The notes beneath the pieces were generated by a model, which did no database searches, was not told the origin of the DNA, and was given only the letters and a program-made list of their open reading frames with translations. 64,000 nucleotides of DNA from Lycium barbarum (taxonomy: Eukaryota > Streptophyta > Magnoliopsida > Solanales > Solanaceae), in NCBI RefSeq assembly GCF_019175385.1, contig NC_083343.1:55326457-55390456 (forward strand), written 5' to 3'. The position numbers and the translations under genes were made by a program. Of the stretch, positions 11,490-22,983 are shown piece by piece; the first letter of the stretch is position 1; each line of letters starts with the position of its first letter.

Positions 11490-11511
11490 GGGGTTCTATT
11501 TATAGAACCCC
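11490..11511 (+). promoter_or_regulatory. TATA-like box inside a palindrome, T1 LTR
   Basis: Arms GGGGTTCTAT and ATAGAACCCC flank TT, so the 22 bases are a perfect inverted repeat with the TATTTATAG core in its middle. Likely core promoter of the T1 LTR (inference). Confidence 0.5.
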
Positions 11512-12781
11512 ATCCCTCAAAAAAAAAAGGAGGAGAAAATATTTTTCACAATCAAGAGGCTTGAACTTTGAGTTTTACTCGAAATTTAAGCTTCATTAGT
11601 ATAATTTTAGACTTCAACTAAAGGGTTAGAGTCTTTTCCAGTTCTAATTTATTTCTTTTGTGCTTTGTGTGGCTGAGCTCGGAATTTTTGGTGAAAAAAT
11701 TAAAACTCAGCACTTTGAGTTGATTTGAGGCTAGAATTTTCTTTAAAAGTTCAAAAGCTTCTTTAGTTAAAAAAAAATTAGCTTTAACCCTGAGAGGTTG
11801 AAGTTCATAGTTAAAATTTGTTTGGGTTCGTGCGGCTGAGGTTGAGGTTTGGAGATCACAAGCTTCAAATCCATTCTTGGACTTGGCTGCACAAAAAAGA
11901 GGTAATTATCTCTCCTTTTTTTTTTAATTAATTGTTCGTGCTAGGTATTATTGTTGGTTGTTGTGTTAATTAGTGTAGTTTAGTTAATTCTTTTTGTAGT
12001 TGTAGATTGGTTTATTTAATACTTGATTATTTATTTAGTCATTATTTGAGGTTTGCTTAGTCTGTATTATTTATCTGGTGATAGTTATGATAAACCATGC
12101 TTATCAAATCATTAGGTTATTGTTAGTCACTGTTTAGGTATAGTATGTTGGTAGCTCTGTGTGTTTGAGTTATAATTAATCATGTTCATTAGTTAACCAG
12201 ATTACTGGTTTGTTATTAATCCATGTATACAGAAAGAAGTATGGTAATAGTTAGCTGTTAGTTGTTGTTTAATTTCACAGATTTATGCTGGTTGGGTTTA
12301 GTGTGAATCATTTAAATTTACAGACTTTTTACTAGATTGTTATGTGATCCTACTATTATTTGTTGGTTTACTTGGTGGTGTTGTGATCTGCTAAATGATA
12401 TGGTTTCAATCAGTCATAGATCACCTAATCGAAGATGGGAATGATGTAGATCTTACATAATAATCCTATTTCCATATTTGAGTAAAATTGGATAATGCCT
12501 TGATTCACTTTTGTAGTTATTAGATAAAGTTTAATGGTCTGAGTTTAAATGTGCCTTTTTTGAACAATATAAATGTCATGCACCATTAATAAAATCTGAT
12601 CCCTTGTTATGGCAAGTTCTCTATTTAAATGAGATAAATGGCAGTAAGGGTTGTTTGGTTCTTGAAACAACAAGAGAAATTTGGATAAGTTAGACCTCTT
12701 CTTTTCTTTTATCCCTAGGATCTACACTGTCTTGACTGGGAATTGTAAAATCTATATAGATATCTGAGAGTGCTTACATAA

Positions 12782-15465
12782 TGTTATATCCCGTATTTTG
12801 TTTTTATATACATTGGATTATTCGTAAGCTAATCGATATACGTTTAAGGACAAGATTAATTGTGGGGTATGAGATAAGGACTTTTAATCCCCGATTTTAA
12901 TTAGTGTATGACTTGCTTATGAATTTCAATTAGTATAGAAATATTATTGGAGATTAGGGATTAATTAATCATGATTAGATTATTAAGTGGGGATTAGTGA
13001 TTAATTAAGGTTAATTAAGTTAGTCAATTAGACAATAAAGTGGGCCCCACCGAATTCAATTAAAAAAATATATATAAAATTGATGATGCATTGTAATGGG
13101 GCACGTGTCCTATGGTGGGACAACATATATATGTTCAAGTGGATGACTAATGTTGCTATACATTTCATTTTGCAAATTTTAACACAATTGAAAGAAGAGA
13201 GGAGCATAGCCATGGCTGCCAAGCTCTCGGCCATGGCAGTCCCTTTTAAAAAAAAATCTTTCTATTAAGTTCCAAGGTGTTTCGCACGTTCAAGGAGGCA
13301 ACAACATAAGGTATTGAATTGCGGAAGAGGAAATAGTGCAATTGGTGCAAGTGAGTGTGGAATCTGCTCCAATTAAATTAAGGTAAGACCTTCTCTTTTT
13401 ATGGTGTAATTGGATTATATGATGTTGTAGTTGAGAGATTAACTCTCATGAAGTGGGATTGGATGCAAGAAATTATATATGTTAACATTAAGGTTCCGTT
13501 TGGACTGCGTTGGTGTTGTTCCAATTTAACAATGGTAGATTAAATTTGATTAGTGTTGTTGTTATTGTTGTATGGTAAGTGAAGGTAATTTGGTCATGTT
13601 GAAGGGCTGGAAATTTAGTGATAAATATGCATAGGTGCTGCTGTCCATGACAAAATTATACTCTTCTCCGTGTGTTTGTAGTTCTGCGAAGTAAAGGTCG
13701 AAAATTATATTTTTGTTGTTGTAGTCTTAGTGGGCTGTTTCGGGCTGCTATTGAAATGGTATCGGAGTAATTTTATTGTACATGGATGGTAGTTGATGTT
13801 GTTGTTGTCTTGCTGTTAATGTGGCTCGTAAATTTGGAAGAAAACAAGTGCAAAAAGTGTCGTATACAAAGCGTATAATGATCTGCTTATTGTTTAACCT
13901 TAGATGTTAATGACGTAAGTTGAAAAAGAATTAAGAGAGATTATTTGGTTGCTATTGTTGTTGTTGGTATTGCTGAGCTAATCGGAGATTAATTGGAAGT
14001 TCGGGTTAGGAAAGATATATAGAGGAAATACTGCCCAATTTCCGTTAAGTTCTTAACTAATCAAAACCCTAATCAAGATGTATGAACTAAGAAATGATTC
14101 CTATAAGTGACTGGTTGTAGATTTATAAGCTAGGAAGTTGTAGGTTACTAACAATAGTGTTACTTTCATATTAAATAGGCTAAAGAGGCGACAAAGCAAA
14201 CTTGGCTACGGTTAATCTATAACAGGTATGTAAAGCTAACCCTTCTTTCTTTTTTTTGGCACGATCCTTATGAAACAAACAGACGGCGTTTATATGACTC
14301 CAAAGAAGCTCTTATTCTTAGAGACACTAGGACGGCTAATGTGCTTGATTCCCAGAAGCTATTTCATTATGTCTTGATACGTGTCTATGATTCCAGAAGT
14401 CCTATTTTGATATAATCCATTGTGACATTCGAAGGGTACTTGATATGATTATGGTCTTGATTTTCAAATGATAGTTCATTTTGATTATTCTGTCGTGTCT
14501 CAGATATGACTTAGCTTACATATGGTTGCTCACTACTCAGCTCGTGCATGCCTCAATATATCTTTCACCGAGTCCCGGGCCGGGGTACGTTTTCGTGCAC
14601 AGTTTCACTGCATTGTTCACCGAGTCCCTCACTAGAGGGCCGGGATACGGTATATATATACATATGATGATATGATAATGTGATTATGGCGCCACAGATG
14701 GTATATGATGACTTTATTCACCGAGTCCCATAATGGGCCGGGTAAGATATATGATATTGATATGCATGAATTCCATTTCATAAGGCAAGTGTATTGGTAT
14801 TTTGAATGTCATACTTGTATCCTGTAATCTCTATTTCAGCCATGATCTCTTTTATTGTATTTCATGCTTTGTATAGTCAGTACATATCTCGTACTGACCC
14901 CCTTTCTTCGGGGGGGGGGGGGGGGGGGGCTGCGTTTAATGCCCGCAGGTACGGATATTCGATTTGGTGACCCTCATGCTTAGGACTTCTACCCAGCTGT
15001 CATGGAGAGCTCCATTGTTCCGGAGCCTATACTTTTGGTACAGATCTTTTGATGCATATATATATATATATATATGTCTATCCAAGGGTACGGCGGGGCC
15101 CTGTCCCTTCATATTTCACTATCGATACTTTTAGAGGTCTGTAGACATATGTGTGGGTTTTGTATAAGTTTTGTTCAGTTGTGTCTATATGGTTTGCTAT
15201 GGATATTCCCGCTTGTTGTGGCAGCCTTGTCGGCTTGCGTATCGTATTGACATGTAGTGGCAGCCTTGTCGGCTTGCGCATCATATTGTGTATTGGTTAG
15301 TTGTGACTCCTCAAGAGACAAGTTTATGATATGCGACGTTATGAATCTTTAGCTACTTTTATAAGTCCATACAATTCTTAATTTCAGTCTGACTAGATCT
15401 AACTGGTACGTGTACGAGTGTCCAGCTCGGGCACTAGTCATGGCCCACGGGGTTGGGTCGTGACA
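12782..15465 (+). repeat. 5' LTR of element C (2684 bp)
   Basis: Shows a CACGTG G-box (near 13100), an inverted CCATGGC pair (near 13210-13240), repeated CACCGAGTCCC...GGGCCGGG hairpins (14568-14745) and the hairpin cluster 14878-14948, whose G run has expanded to about 19 G. No clear TATA box was found. Confidence 0.9.
14878..14948 (+). other. Hairpin cluster of 5' LTR C, with expanded G tract
   Basis: CAGTAC/GTACTG, CCCCC with a long G run, and CTGC/GCAG. The sister LTR has the normal short form at 25081-25137, so the G run expanded after insertion. Confidence 0.8.
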
Positions 15466-15469
15466 AAAG

Positions 15470-15481
15470 TGGTATCAGAGC
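15470..15481 (+). promoter_or_regulatory. Primer binding site of C, initiator Met tRNA
   Basis: TGGTATCAGAGC, exact, four bases after the LTR end. Confidence 0.9.
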
Positions 15482-15524
15482 AGTTCATCCTCGGAGTGTC
15501 TATAGACCGTGTCTAGCAGAGTCT

Positions 15525-15560
15525 TGTTTATCGGTGTGTTGTGCACCACATCTATAAACA
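15525..15560 (+). other. 36-nt leader hairpin of C with GTGCAC loop
   Basis: TGTTTAT/ATAAACA outer stem, GGTGTG/CACATC inner stem, loop TTGTGCAC containing a self-complementary hexamer. Same length and place as in A, B, D, F and C2. Confidence 0.7.
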
Positions 15561-15682
15561 GGAAGCTACAGGACATTTAGGATGTCATTTTTCCTTTTGT
15601 CTTAGATCGTGCGATAGAGCCAGAACCTAGGGAAGATTGTTTCTGACCTCTATTCCTGTAGGTAGGTGCAGATTGGCGAGAG

Positions 15683-16110
15683 ATGAAGAGGTCAGCTTCA
15701 GATAGTGGGGGTGCCAAGAAGGCCCCTAGAGTAAATTCAGAACCCCAGACTCCAGGACCGAGCAGGAGGAGCCTCAGTTATTCTATCGAGACTGATCCCT
15801 CGGAGGACCCAGTGATAATTCCTCCAGAGTTTCTGATATCCAGGGAGGCGGTCCCCGAGGCCGTACCAGTTGCTCCTATGGAAGAGCACCATGTTAGACC
15901 GGCTACCCCGGTAAGTATTACGGATTACTCCAGCCCCCTATCCTGGTCGTCGGTAAACCAGGAGTTGCCGGTTATCTACATTCCTCCGACTCAGATGAGG
16001 AAGATGATGAAGGCCAGACGAGTAGATGGCGGGTAGATGATGACGAGGAGCACACTTCACCTTCTAGATCACCAGATCAGACTAGAGACCGATCGACCAC
16101 AGGTATATGA
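15683..16110 (+). CDS. Small conserved ORF of the C/D non-autonomous family, frameshifted
   Basis: ATG at 15683 opens a frame to TAG at 16036 (117 codons). It starts with a basic, Lys/Arg-rich stretch, then SYSIETDPSED, then a Pro/Val-rich part. From roughly 15900 another frame, ending at TGA 16108-16110, encodes an acidic stretch (DSDEEDDEG) and GQTSR, EHTS, PDQ and DRS motifs. Element D (minus strand, 50462-50893) encodes the same motifs in the same order and the same stop, so the original protein probably ran to 16110, about 140 residues, and this copy has a frameshift. It occupies the gag position but does not resemble gag: no CCHC knuckle, no capsid motif. I do not recognise the family. 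Spliced extension is possible because AG/GTATAT follows PDQ...DRS near 16100. Confidence 0.5.
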
Positions 16111-16794
16111 GACTTTATTGAAATTTCTTATGTATGTGCATTTGCTATAGATTATTACCTAATAGCGGCGAGCGGAAATCAACGGGGCCGACAACTAAGT
16201 ATTTATAAGTAACAGCGACTAAGGTGTTCCCATCAACATGGGAATTTTGAAATCTAGGATAGAAAGTAGTTATACATACAGGTGAAAGTTGGATGTCAAG
16301 GTTACATAATGAGAATTTGTATATACAGAATGGCGAACTGGTCATCATCAAGGTAAGTAATTGTAAGTACAATAGGAAGATGGATTGAATGTATATATAT
16401 TGTTGATAAGTTCGGTTATAAGGTGCGCACAGAAGAAGCTGAAGGAATCAGTAACGGTAAGCAGAATATATGTCAGATATAGTGTGAATGTTGCAGGTAT
16501 GATTGAAACCTGCAGTTAAAGATTGAAAGGGAAAATAAACAGGAAAGTGTAACAGGTACGGTTTGAGTTGGACATACGAGGTAAGTTCATCATTTTTATA
16601 CTGTTATTGATATGGGGAGCCCTGTGCAGCTATGATATAATATAAAATATATGTATATGTTGGCCCTGTGAGGCATTGTTGGTATTTCCTGCGTACAGGT
16701 TTTGAGATAGTGAGAAATATAGAGGAAACTCTGCCAAAACATTTCTGGAAATAAAAAAAGAGAATGAGATATAAGTTCGTAATATTCTTGAAAG
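16111..16794 (+). other. Non-coding interior of element C, 5' part
   Basis: No protein similarity. Several strong splice-donor-like sites occur (GTAAGT near 16354 and 16580). At about 16655-16740 is a module with GGCCCTGTGAGGCATT, a GTACAG acceptor-like end and GAGGAAACTCTGCC; it recurs near 62165-62250, 58545-58630 and in LTR B near 56080-56165. Bases 16150-16350 match element D (minus strand, about 50280-50410). Confidence 0.6.
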
Positions 16795-17191
16795 TGTCAC
16801 GACCCAGCTAGGGGCCGCGACGGGTACCCGGGGCTAACCACCGAGCACCACTCGTTCTATGTCTCATCATACTCATTTCATGCTCTTTTATTACTTTTAT
16901 ACTCAAATCATAGGAAAATCATATTTCATATAAAACATAAATACTTATATATATGCCTCTTGGCTATCAAAATAACATTTATACTATATAGCATCTCGTG
17001 AGACCATCTCCATCTAACCCACACTGCGTATCTACGAGCCTCTACTGGAGTGCTAAACATAAGGACGGGACAAGACCCCGTCATGCCCAAAATACGTATA
17101 TACACAAAGATAATCATAAGCACCTCCGAACAATGGAGTGCTCTCAAATCAGTTGCTAGCTCCTATGAGTCTGCGTCGTCTCCCTGTCTAC

Positions 17192-17248
17192 CTGTGGGCA
17201 TGAATACAGCGTCCAAGGAAAACGGACGTCAGTACGAATATTGTACTG
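17192..17248 (-). other. Hairpin cluster of LTR E with compensatory changes
   Basis: Read on the plus strand, the stems are CTGT/ACAG (CTGC/GCAG elsewhere), CGTCC/GGACG (a C/G run elsewhere) and CAGTAC/GTACTG. Two of three stems changed sequence but kept pairing. Confidence 0.7.
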
Positions 17249-17374
17249 AGTATGTAAGGCATAACAATGAAAATACGTCAATGAGATAAAGGAAGCATCA
17301 ATAAGGAGCAACTGTATATGACTGTCACTTATAAAAGAAATAGCACATGCTGACTTACTTCATATCCATCATTA

Positions 17375-17560
17375 TAGCATATATTGCTGCGGAACGTGCA
17401 GCCCGGTCCATACATCATCATTATATAAATATATTGCCGCGGAACGAACGGCCCGATCCATATATCATCATATATAAATATATTACCGTGGAACGTAAGG
17501 CCCGATCCATAAATAATATAGTATAGTAGTGCCGAGGAACGTACGGCCCGATCCATCACC
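17375..17560. repeat. Tandem repeat of about 55 bp in LTR E
   Basis: Four units share CGGAACGT and GCCCGATCCAT, separated by AT-rich filler. A second repeat of about 85 bp with CTGCCTCACC and AGGTGAGTGTAT follows at 17775-17990 (three units). Confidence 0.75.
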
Positions 17561-18938
17561 CATATATCCCGCGTCCGAGCATCCCGCGTCCGGGATGAAA
17601 TCATGATATGCCAGCTGATCAGGTGGCTGTGCGTCTATAGCGCCTCACCTTTCCCCATGTCCCCTATGTACATATACATATCATATACATGCATAAGAAC
17701 TCAAGGACAACTATACTTTGTCGGGGTGACGTAGGGTCGTGATCCCCCGACTTCATTATGGACATCTATATGTATCCTGCCTCACCATGAAGGAAGTAGT
17801 GTATAAGGTGAGTGTATGCCATAACAGACATCTGTAACTTAATGGTGTTCTGCCTCACCTTGAAGGGACAATACATAAGGTGAGTGTATACAATGCATGA
17901 CATACTTAACTTAATGGTATTCTGCTTCACCTCGGAGGAAACAATGTATGAGGTGAGTGTATACAATATACGACATCATTAGCGTTATAGGAACGTCATA
18001 ACATGAACTCTAAAGTCTTTAGACTCAAGCTTATCATCATTGGACTCATAACATATCTCTTGTCTCATATAACTCTTTATGATCATAGATTCTTGACTTT
18101 CTGGATATATATAGAGAATTCATGTAGAGAAAGGAGAATCATACCATCGGATTCATGCCATAGAAAGAAAGGACTAGCCTCACATACCTTTGACGTTTAC
18201 TACTCTTATCGCTTGCTTGCTTCCCCCTATGATGAACTCTTGTATACCTTCAAGAGAATTCGCACCATCGTTAGTCAATCGACGAGAAAAACGCGCTACT
18301 ATTTCTAGGGAAAATTGGGCAGCGTTTCCTTTGTTTTTAATACTTTTCCCGTGTTTCATTTCAGCTACCAAACATTCACAACAACACTCACAATATCGTA
18401 TCAACAATCACAATCTATTTGCATTTACCACATTCCACCATTTTCCCCAATTTCTCCATATTTATGAGTTTTAGCTCATCATCACATTTTCTCATACATC
18501 ACACCTATTTCATGGTCTATACGTCATCTATAACATATTCATACTCCCAACTCATCAATAGTCATAATTTAATCCAACTATCATTCAACTATGGCACTAT
18601 TCACATTTTATGACCCATTTACTACACTCTTCTATAATCCAAGTGTTTCAACGTATAAATACTTCAATCATCATGAGAAAGTCACGAAAGTTACCTTGGA
18701 TGATGGTTGAACAAGCCTTGAGTGGAGTTTTCCCTTCTAGCACCAAAACCCTACTTTCTCTCTTTGGATTTCCTTGAGGAAGATGAACTTTACTTGGGTT
18801 TCATACACTTTGATTCCTGAATTTGATGTTGTTAATCTTGGTTTCCTTTGATTTTCTTGTGGGTGAGATGTTAGAGAGAGTTCTAGAGGTTTTTAGGACC
18901 AAAAATAGTGAAAAAATGGGTTAAAAACGAAGTTGGGT

Positions 18939-18949
18939 CTATATATAAT
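18939..18949 (-). promoter_or_regulatory. TATA box of LTR E
   Basis: ATTATATATAG on the minus strand, just downstream (in LTR sense) of the palindrome block at 18972-19080. Confidence 0.45.
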
Positions 18950-18971
18950 GGTCCAGAAGGTTCTGAACTGG

Positions 18972-19080
18972 CACAACATGCGACACTCTATGCGAGTCGC
19001 ATGTTGTGTCGCACATCATGCCAGCTGACCAACTCTCACTGGCAAGCTTTGCGATTGCATCTGCGAGTCGCATGTTGCGC
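18972..19080. repeat. Palindrome block of LTR E, GCGACTCGC type
   Basis: A 13-bp perfect stem (CACAACATGCGAC with GTCGCATGTTGTG, 18972-19008) is followed by related half-copies (TGCGAGTCGCATGTTG near 19062). It sits upstream of the TATA box. Confidence 0.75.
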
Positions 19081-19606
19081 CAGAACGTGATGAACTATCT
19101 GCCGTAAAATGGCCATAACTTTTGATCCCGATATGCTGTGAGGGCCCACGACCTATGGTTGGAAAGCTCTTTCAATTATCTACAACTTTCATACTGTGGT
19201 GTTTTTCCCAAATTCCAACTTTATAATAGCGTTTTGGCCCCTCCAAACCAGATCATCCGAAAATGTTTTCCTTAACTCGCCCTTTTGGATGGCTTATGCC
19301 CATATTTGGCTTATGGGTCCTTCTTGACACTTACTTAACACTTCATTACCAATATAAGGGACATTATAACTCTTCTCCAAAATGTCATTAAGCCATCATT
19401 AATTCGATACTCGAAATTCTTTCCCGATACACAACATATACCTTGCTTTCCTTAACAACTTTCGTCTCCTACCTCTAATGTCTTTGAAATCTCATTTAGA
19501 ATCATTAAATATTATTTCTTACTTATCAAAACATCATATGCATCATGCCCTTCGTTAGTCAATTCACTGTGCATGAACGGAAAATTTTCCGAGGTGTAAC
19601 AGAAAG

Positions 19607-22600
19607 GTCGTGTCAATAGTAATGATAGGATTTGACTATGTTGCGAGTACGGCTGACTTCGAGAAATAAGTTAACCGTTGAATTGATGGTAATAGTAATT
19701 ATGAGGTCGATATCAATATGGTAAAAAGGGAATGCTAGGACAATTTGGAAGGGCTTGTGATAATAAAAGATGATTTAGAAAAGGCTGGCAAATTTTAATA
19801 GTGTTATATTGAGGTATTAACTGAATTGACAAGTAGGGATAAATTACGACGAGTTTATAGTTAGAAGAAGTAATAGTATGATTGAGACAAGAGTACAGAG
19901 GAAGAAGAATTGTGACGAATATGAATGTATTGATAAGACAACTTGTGAGGTATTAAGGATAAGATTGACCAGAAAGGGTAAAAGGTTAAGAAGTGTTACA
20001 CTATAGGATTGATTACGAACAGGATGTAATGTGAATATAATAAGGATTGTTATGAAAATGAGTAAAGCCTAGCGAGGAATTGACTAAAAGATATGACGTG
20101 ATCTATATGATTAAAGTATAAAGGCGAGCTATAGAATGAATAAGAAAGGCTTATGAAGTTCTTCTATAGGGGAAGTTCAGAATAAAGATTATGCGATAAC
20201 GGAAATGAAAGCGAGCACAAGAAAAGAATGAGTTAATTAAAAGAAGTAAATAAGAAGGAAGCGATTGAGATAACAGTGCAGTAATCAGTTATGACATGTA
20301 TAGCTCAGGACACGAATAATATAAGTGACGGAACTGTGAAAGACCAAACTATAAAGAGATGAGCAATGAAGCAGAATGAGTGCCAGGAAATGACTGGGAT
20401 GATAAAAACAAATAGGGATGAACAAAATACACTTTGAAAAAGAGAAAAGGATTATGCAGGAGTAGTGTTTTCCGAAGGATACAGGAGTAGCATGAGATTC
20501 CTCGTACACAGAATAAAACATGGACATAGACTGGAGAAATGAAAGGAATACTAAAGAAAGCACCTAAGATAGACGTAATTAATTGAGTACGAGTATAAAA
20601 TAAAAAGGAAAATAAATAGCTACAAACTTAAAGGTGTAGTACGACGACAAGGGGATAAGATAAGACCATTATTAAGATGAATTTGATATGATTTTGAGTA
20701 AGTTAGAAGTCAGTGTTGGGTATATAACAAGGATGAAAGAGCATATGGCATAAAGGAGTATTGCGTATATATGACTTCACCTCGGAAATAGTGAAATCCT
20801 TAAAGGACAAGGATTGTAGATTTGAGAAACAACTGATGTATTGTAAATTTATTAGAGGAAACAGATGATATCCGTTGGGATAAAGATACTATTATAAGAG
20901 AGATTTGGACACTTATCATCAGAATATAAGTGCTACCTAATTGAGAATTTGGAATGACTACAAGTACTAATTAATTATTGATTGGAGTAAGTGGAATGTG
21001 GCCTTGGATGAGTTGCTACATTGATTGCATTACTTGAGTACAAATTATCAGATGAGATTTTGTACTATATATCGAAAGGTTCTCGTCGCTTCCTGATTTT
21101 GATTAAGGTTTTGTACGTGGATAATCAAAGTTATAGATTATAAAGAAAAACATGGGTATGGTACAGTATACCAAGTGAATTGGAAAAAGGATAGGACGAA
21201 TTTGAGATTGGAAATAGGGACATAGAGCAGAATATAAAATTTTAAGTGAGATCCCTCGTTGGGACAAGTTAGTAAGATCTGAAAGCCAGCAATGAATGGA
21301 TAGAAGTCAGGATGGTATTTGAGATGGTGCGGAGAAGCATCTATAAAGATCTTGAATGATATGGCATTAGAAAGTGGGTGCTTATAAAAAGGAAGAGTAC
21401 GACAAAAGAATGGTAACGAGTAGCTTAAGAGATATTATAAAGGATAGCAATGCTATACTAGATTAGAGGCTGAGATTTGGCAATAGAGTTGTGCACTAAT
21501 GATGTTGCGACTTATAAGTAGCAAAGGGGAGAGATAGAAAATCTCCTATAGTAGGATATGAGAAAACCAAAGGGTAAATTAAGAAAGGAAAGGAGTATGA
21601 AAAGATAGGCTACGAGAGAGCTTTAGTACGAATAAAATATGTAAAGCAGAATGAACCAGGAGAAGGAAGGACTACGACTAAGATTGGACATACTTTATAC
21701 AAGTTGTACAAGAATAGTTATGCAACTTACGAATACTTGTATGCTAAGAAGGAGACCAAGTGAGTACTTGATAAGAAGAGCAGGGATTCGGTAATAACAA
21801 TGCGGTTGAGATATTTTGGGTACATTAAGGAAAGGTGTAAGACGGTTTGAGCAAAATTACCGAGATAGAATTAGTACTGAGGGAAAATAGGACATGGCTA
21901 TAGTTGAGCCCTGATGCCGATTGAAAGATACAAGAGAAGGATGCAAGTAAAGCATAAAGACTAGTGAAACGACGCTAAGGTATTTAAGCACCTTCACATG
22001 CTCTTATAAAGATCGCAACATAATGTGTGACAGAAAAGCTAAGAGAAAAATTTGAGTAAATAAGCAATAGGAGAGTTTGAATTAAAAATAAAGAAACGGC
22101 ACGGGATAATATGCCTAAGGTGTTATAAGTTGGATTAAGGGAAATGGTGAAACAGTTCAAGCGAGACGATTGGAACAAACTGGTTACTGGATGACACTGA
22201 ATATATATGTCAAATAAAAAAAAAATCTTTCAGAATTACACCAGTTAGTAATAGACAAATCATAGAGCAGCTATGTAAAGTTATCATATGAGGGAATTCC
22301 AGCGCTACGTGATAGCCAACTCTAAAGATCGAGATTAAGAGCTAAAAGCAAAGTGACAGTTAAAATCGTTTAATAAGAAAGTCGAGAAGTGATACATGAT
22401 GCTGAAGATTCCAGGATATGGACAGTAACAGCAGAGCGATGTAAGGTTATTGAAGTAAAATAACATTACACCTTGGGAAATTTCATTTTATTTGTAGAGT
22501 TTGCGAGGGGTCTACAGGTTACCAGAGGCATGAAATACTCCAAGGATTGTAGAGTCTAATAAATGGACGAGGAACGCCTACGCGTTATAAAACCTATTTA

Positions 22601-22947
22601 GAAATGAAAAGGTAAGATGAAGTGAATGATACATCTTAAGAGAGTAACTATAGAAGAAAAAAGAATTGAGTTGTGACTAAGTGCACCAGGAAGAAAGCAA
22701 GATTTCAGCAGAAGAGCTCGCAATACAACTGTCAACTAACTGCGAAATAAGGAGGAGGGTAAAGACAACGACGTGGAATTATTACCTCGAGAAACAATAG
22801 AAAGAGGAAATATTACGGGAATGGTTACGTAGAGATCTGGAATGCGTTATAGTAAATTGAAGAGAATCGACAAACGAAAGAGGCATGTAAAGGGCATAAT
22901 CCAATAAAAGAACATTTAAGGAAGTATTGGGAGTGCAGGACTAGTTT
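19607..22947 (+). other. Non-coding, purine-rich interior of element C, 3' part
   Basis: About 3.3 kb strongly enriched in A and G on the sense strand, with stops in all frames. I find no retroviral domain or host protein. It aligns with 62800-63945 of element C2. Sense-strand purine richness continues up to the polypurine tract. Confidence 0.75.
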
Positions 22948-22983
22948 AACATTCGAGGACGAATGTTCCAAAGGGGGGAAGGA
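22948..22983 (+). promoter_or_regulatory. Pre-LTR hairpin and polypurine tract of C
   Basis: AACATTCG and CGAATGTT (22948-22967) form a perfect eight-base stem around AGGA. The polypurine tract follows at 22970-22983 and touches the 3' LTR; plus-strand DNA synthesis would be primed there. Confidence 0.8.

Larger units (their letters stand above)
10730..12781 (+). repeat. 3' LTR of Tat element T1, first part
   Basis: Starts TGTTGACACC at 10730 after the 3' UTR, and is cut at 12781 by element C; it resumes at 25713. It is related to the solo LTR at 5913 but clearly diverged. Near the likely promoter are two strong palindromes: 11267-11286, and 11490-11511 whose centre looks like a TATA box. 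The rest, to 12781, is AT-rich non-coding LTR sequence. Confidence 0.8.
16795..19601 (-). repeat. Solo LTR E nested in element C, TSD GAAAG
   Basis: On the minus strand it starts TGTTACACC (19601) and ends TCGTGACA (16795). GAAAG is present at 16790-16794 and 19602-19606, an exact five-base duplication. It is 2807 bp. It carries the hairpin cluster (17192-17248), two sets of internal repeats (17375-17560 and 17775-17990), a TATA box (18939-18949) and a palindrome block (18972-19080). The part at 19130-19330 is nearly the same as in LTR D (34880-35080) although the LTR ends differ. Another E-type LTR enters at 63946. Confidence 0.92.
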
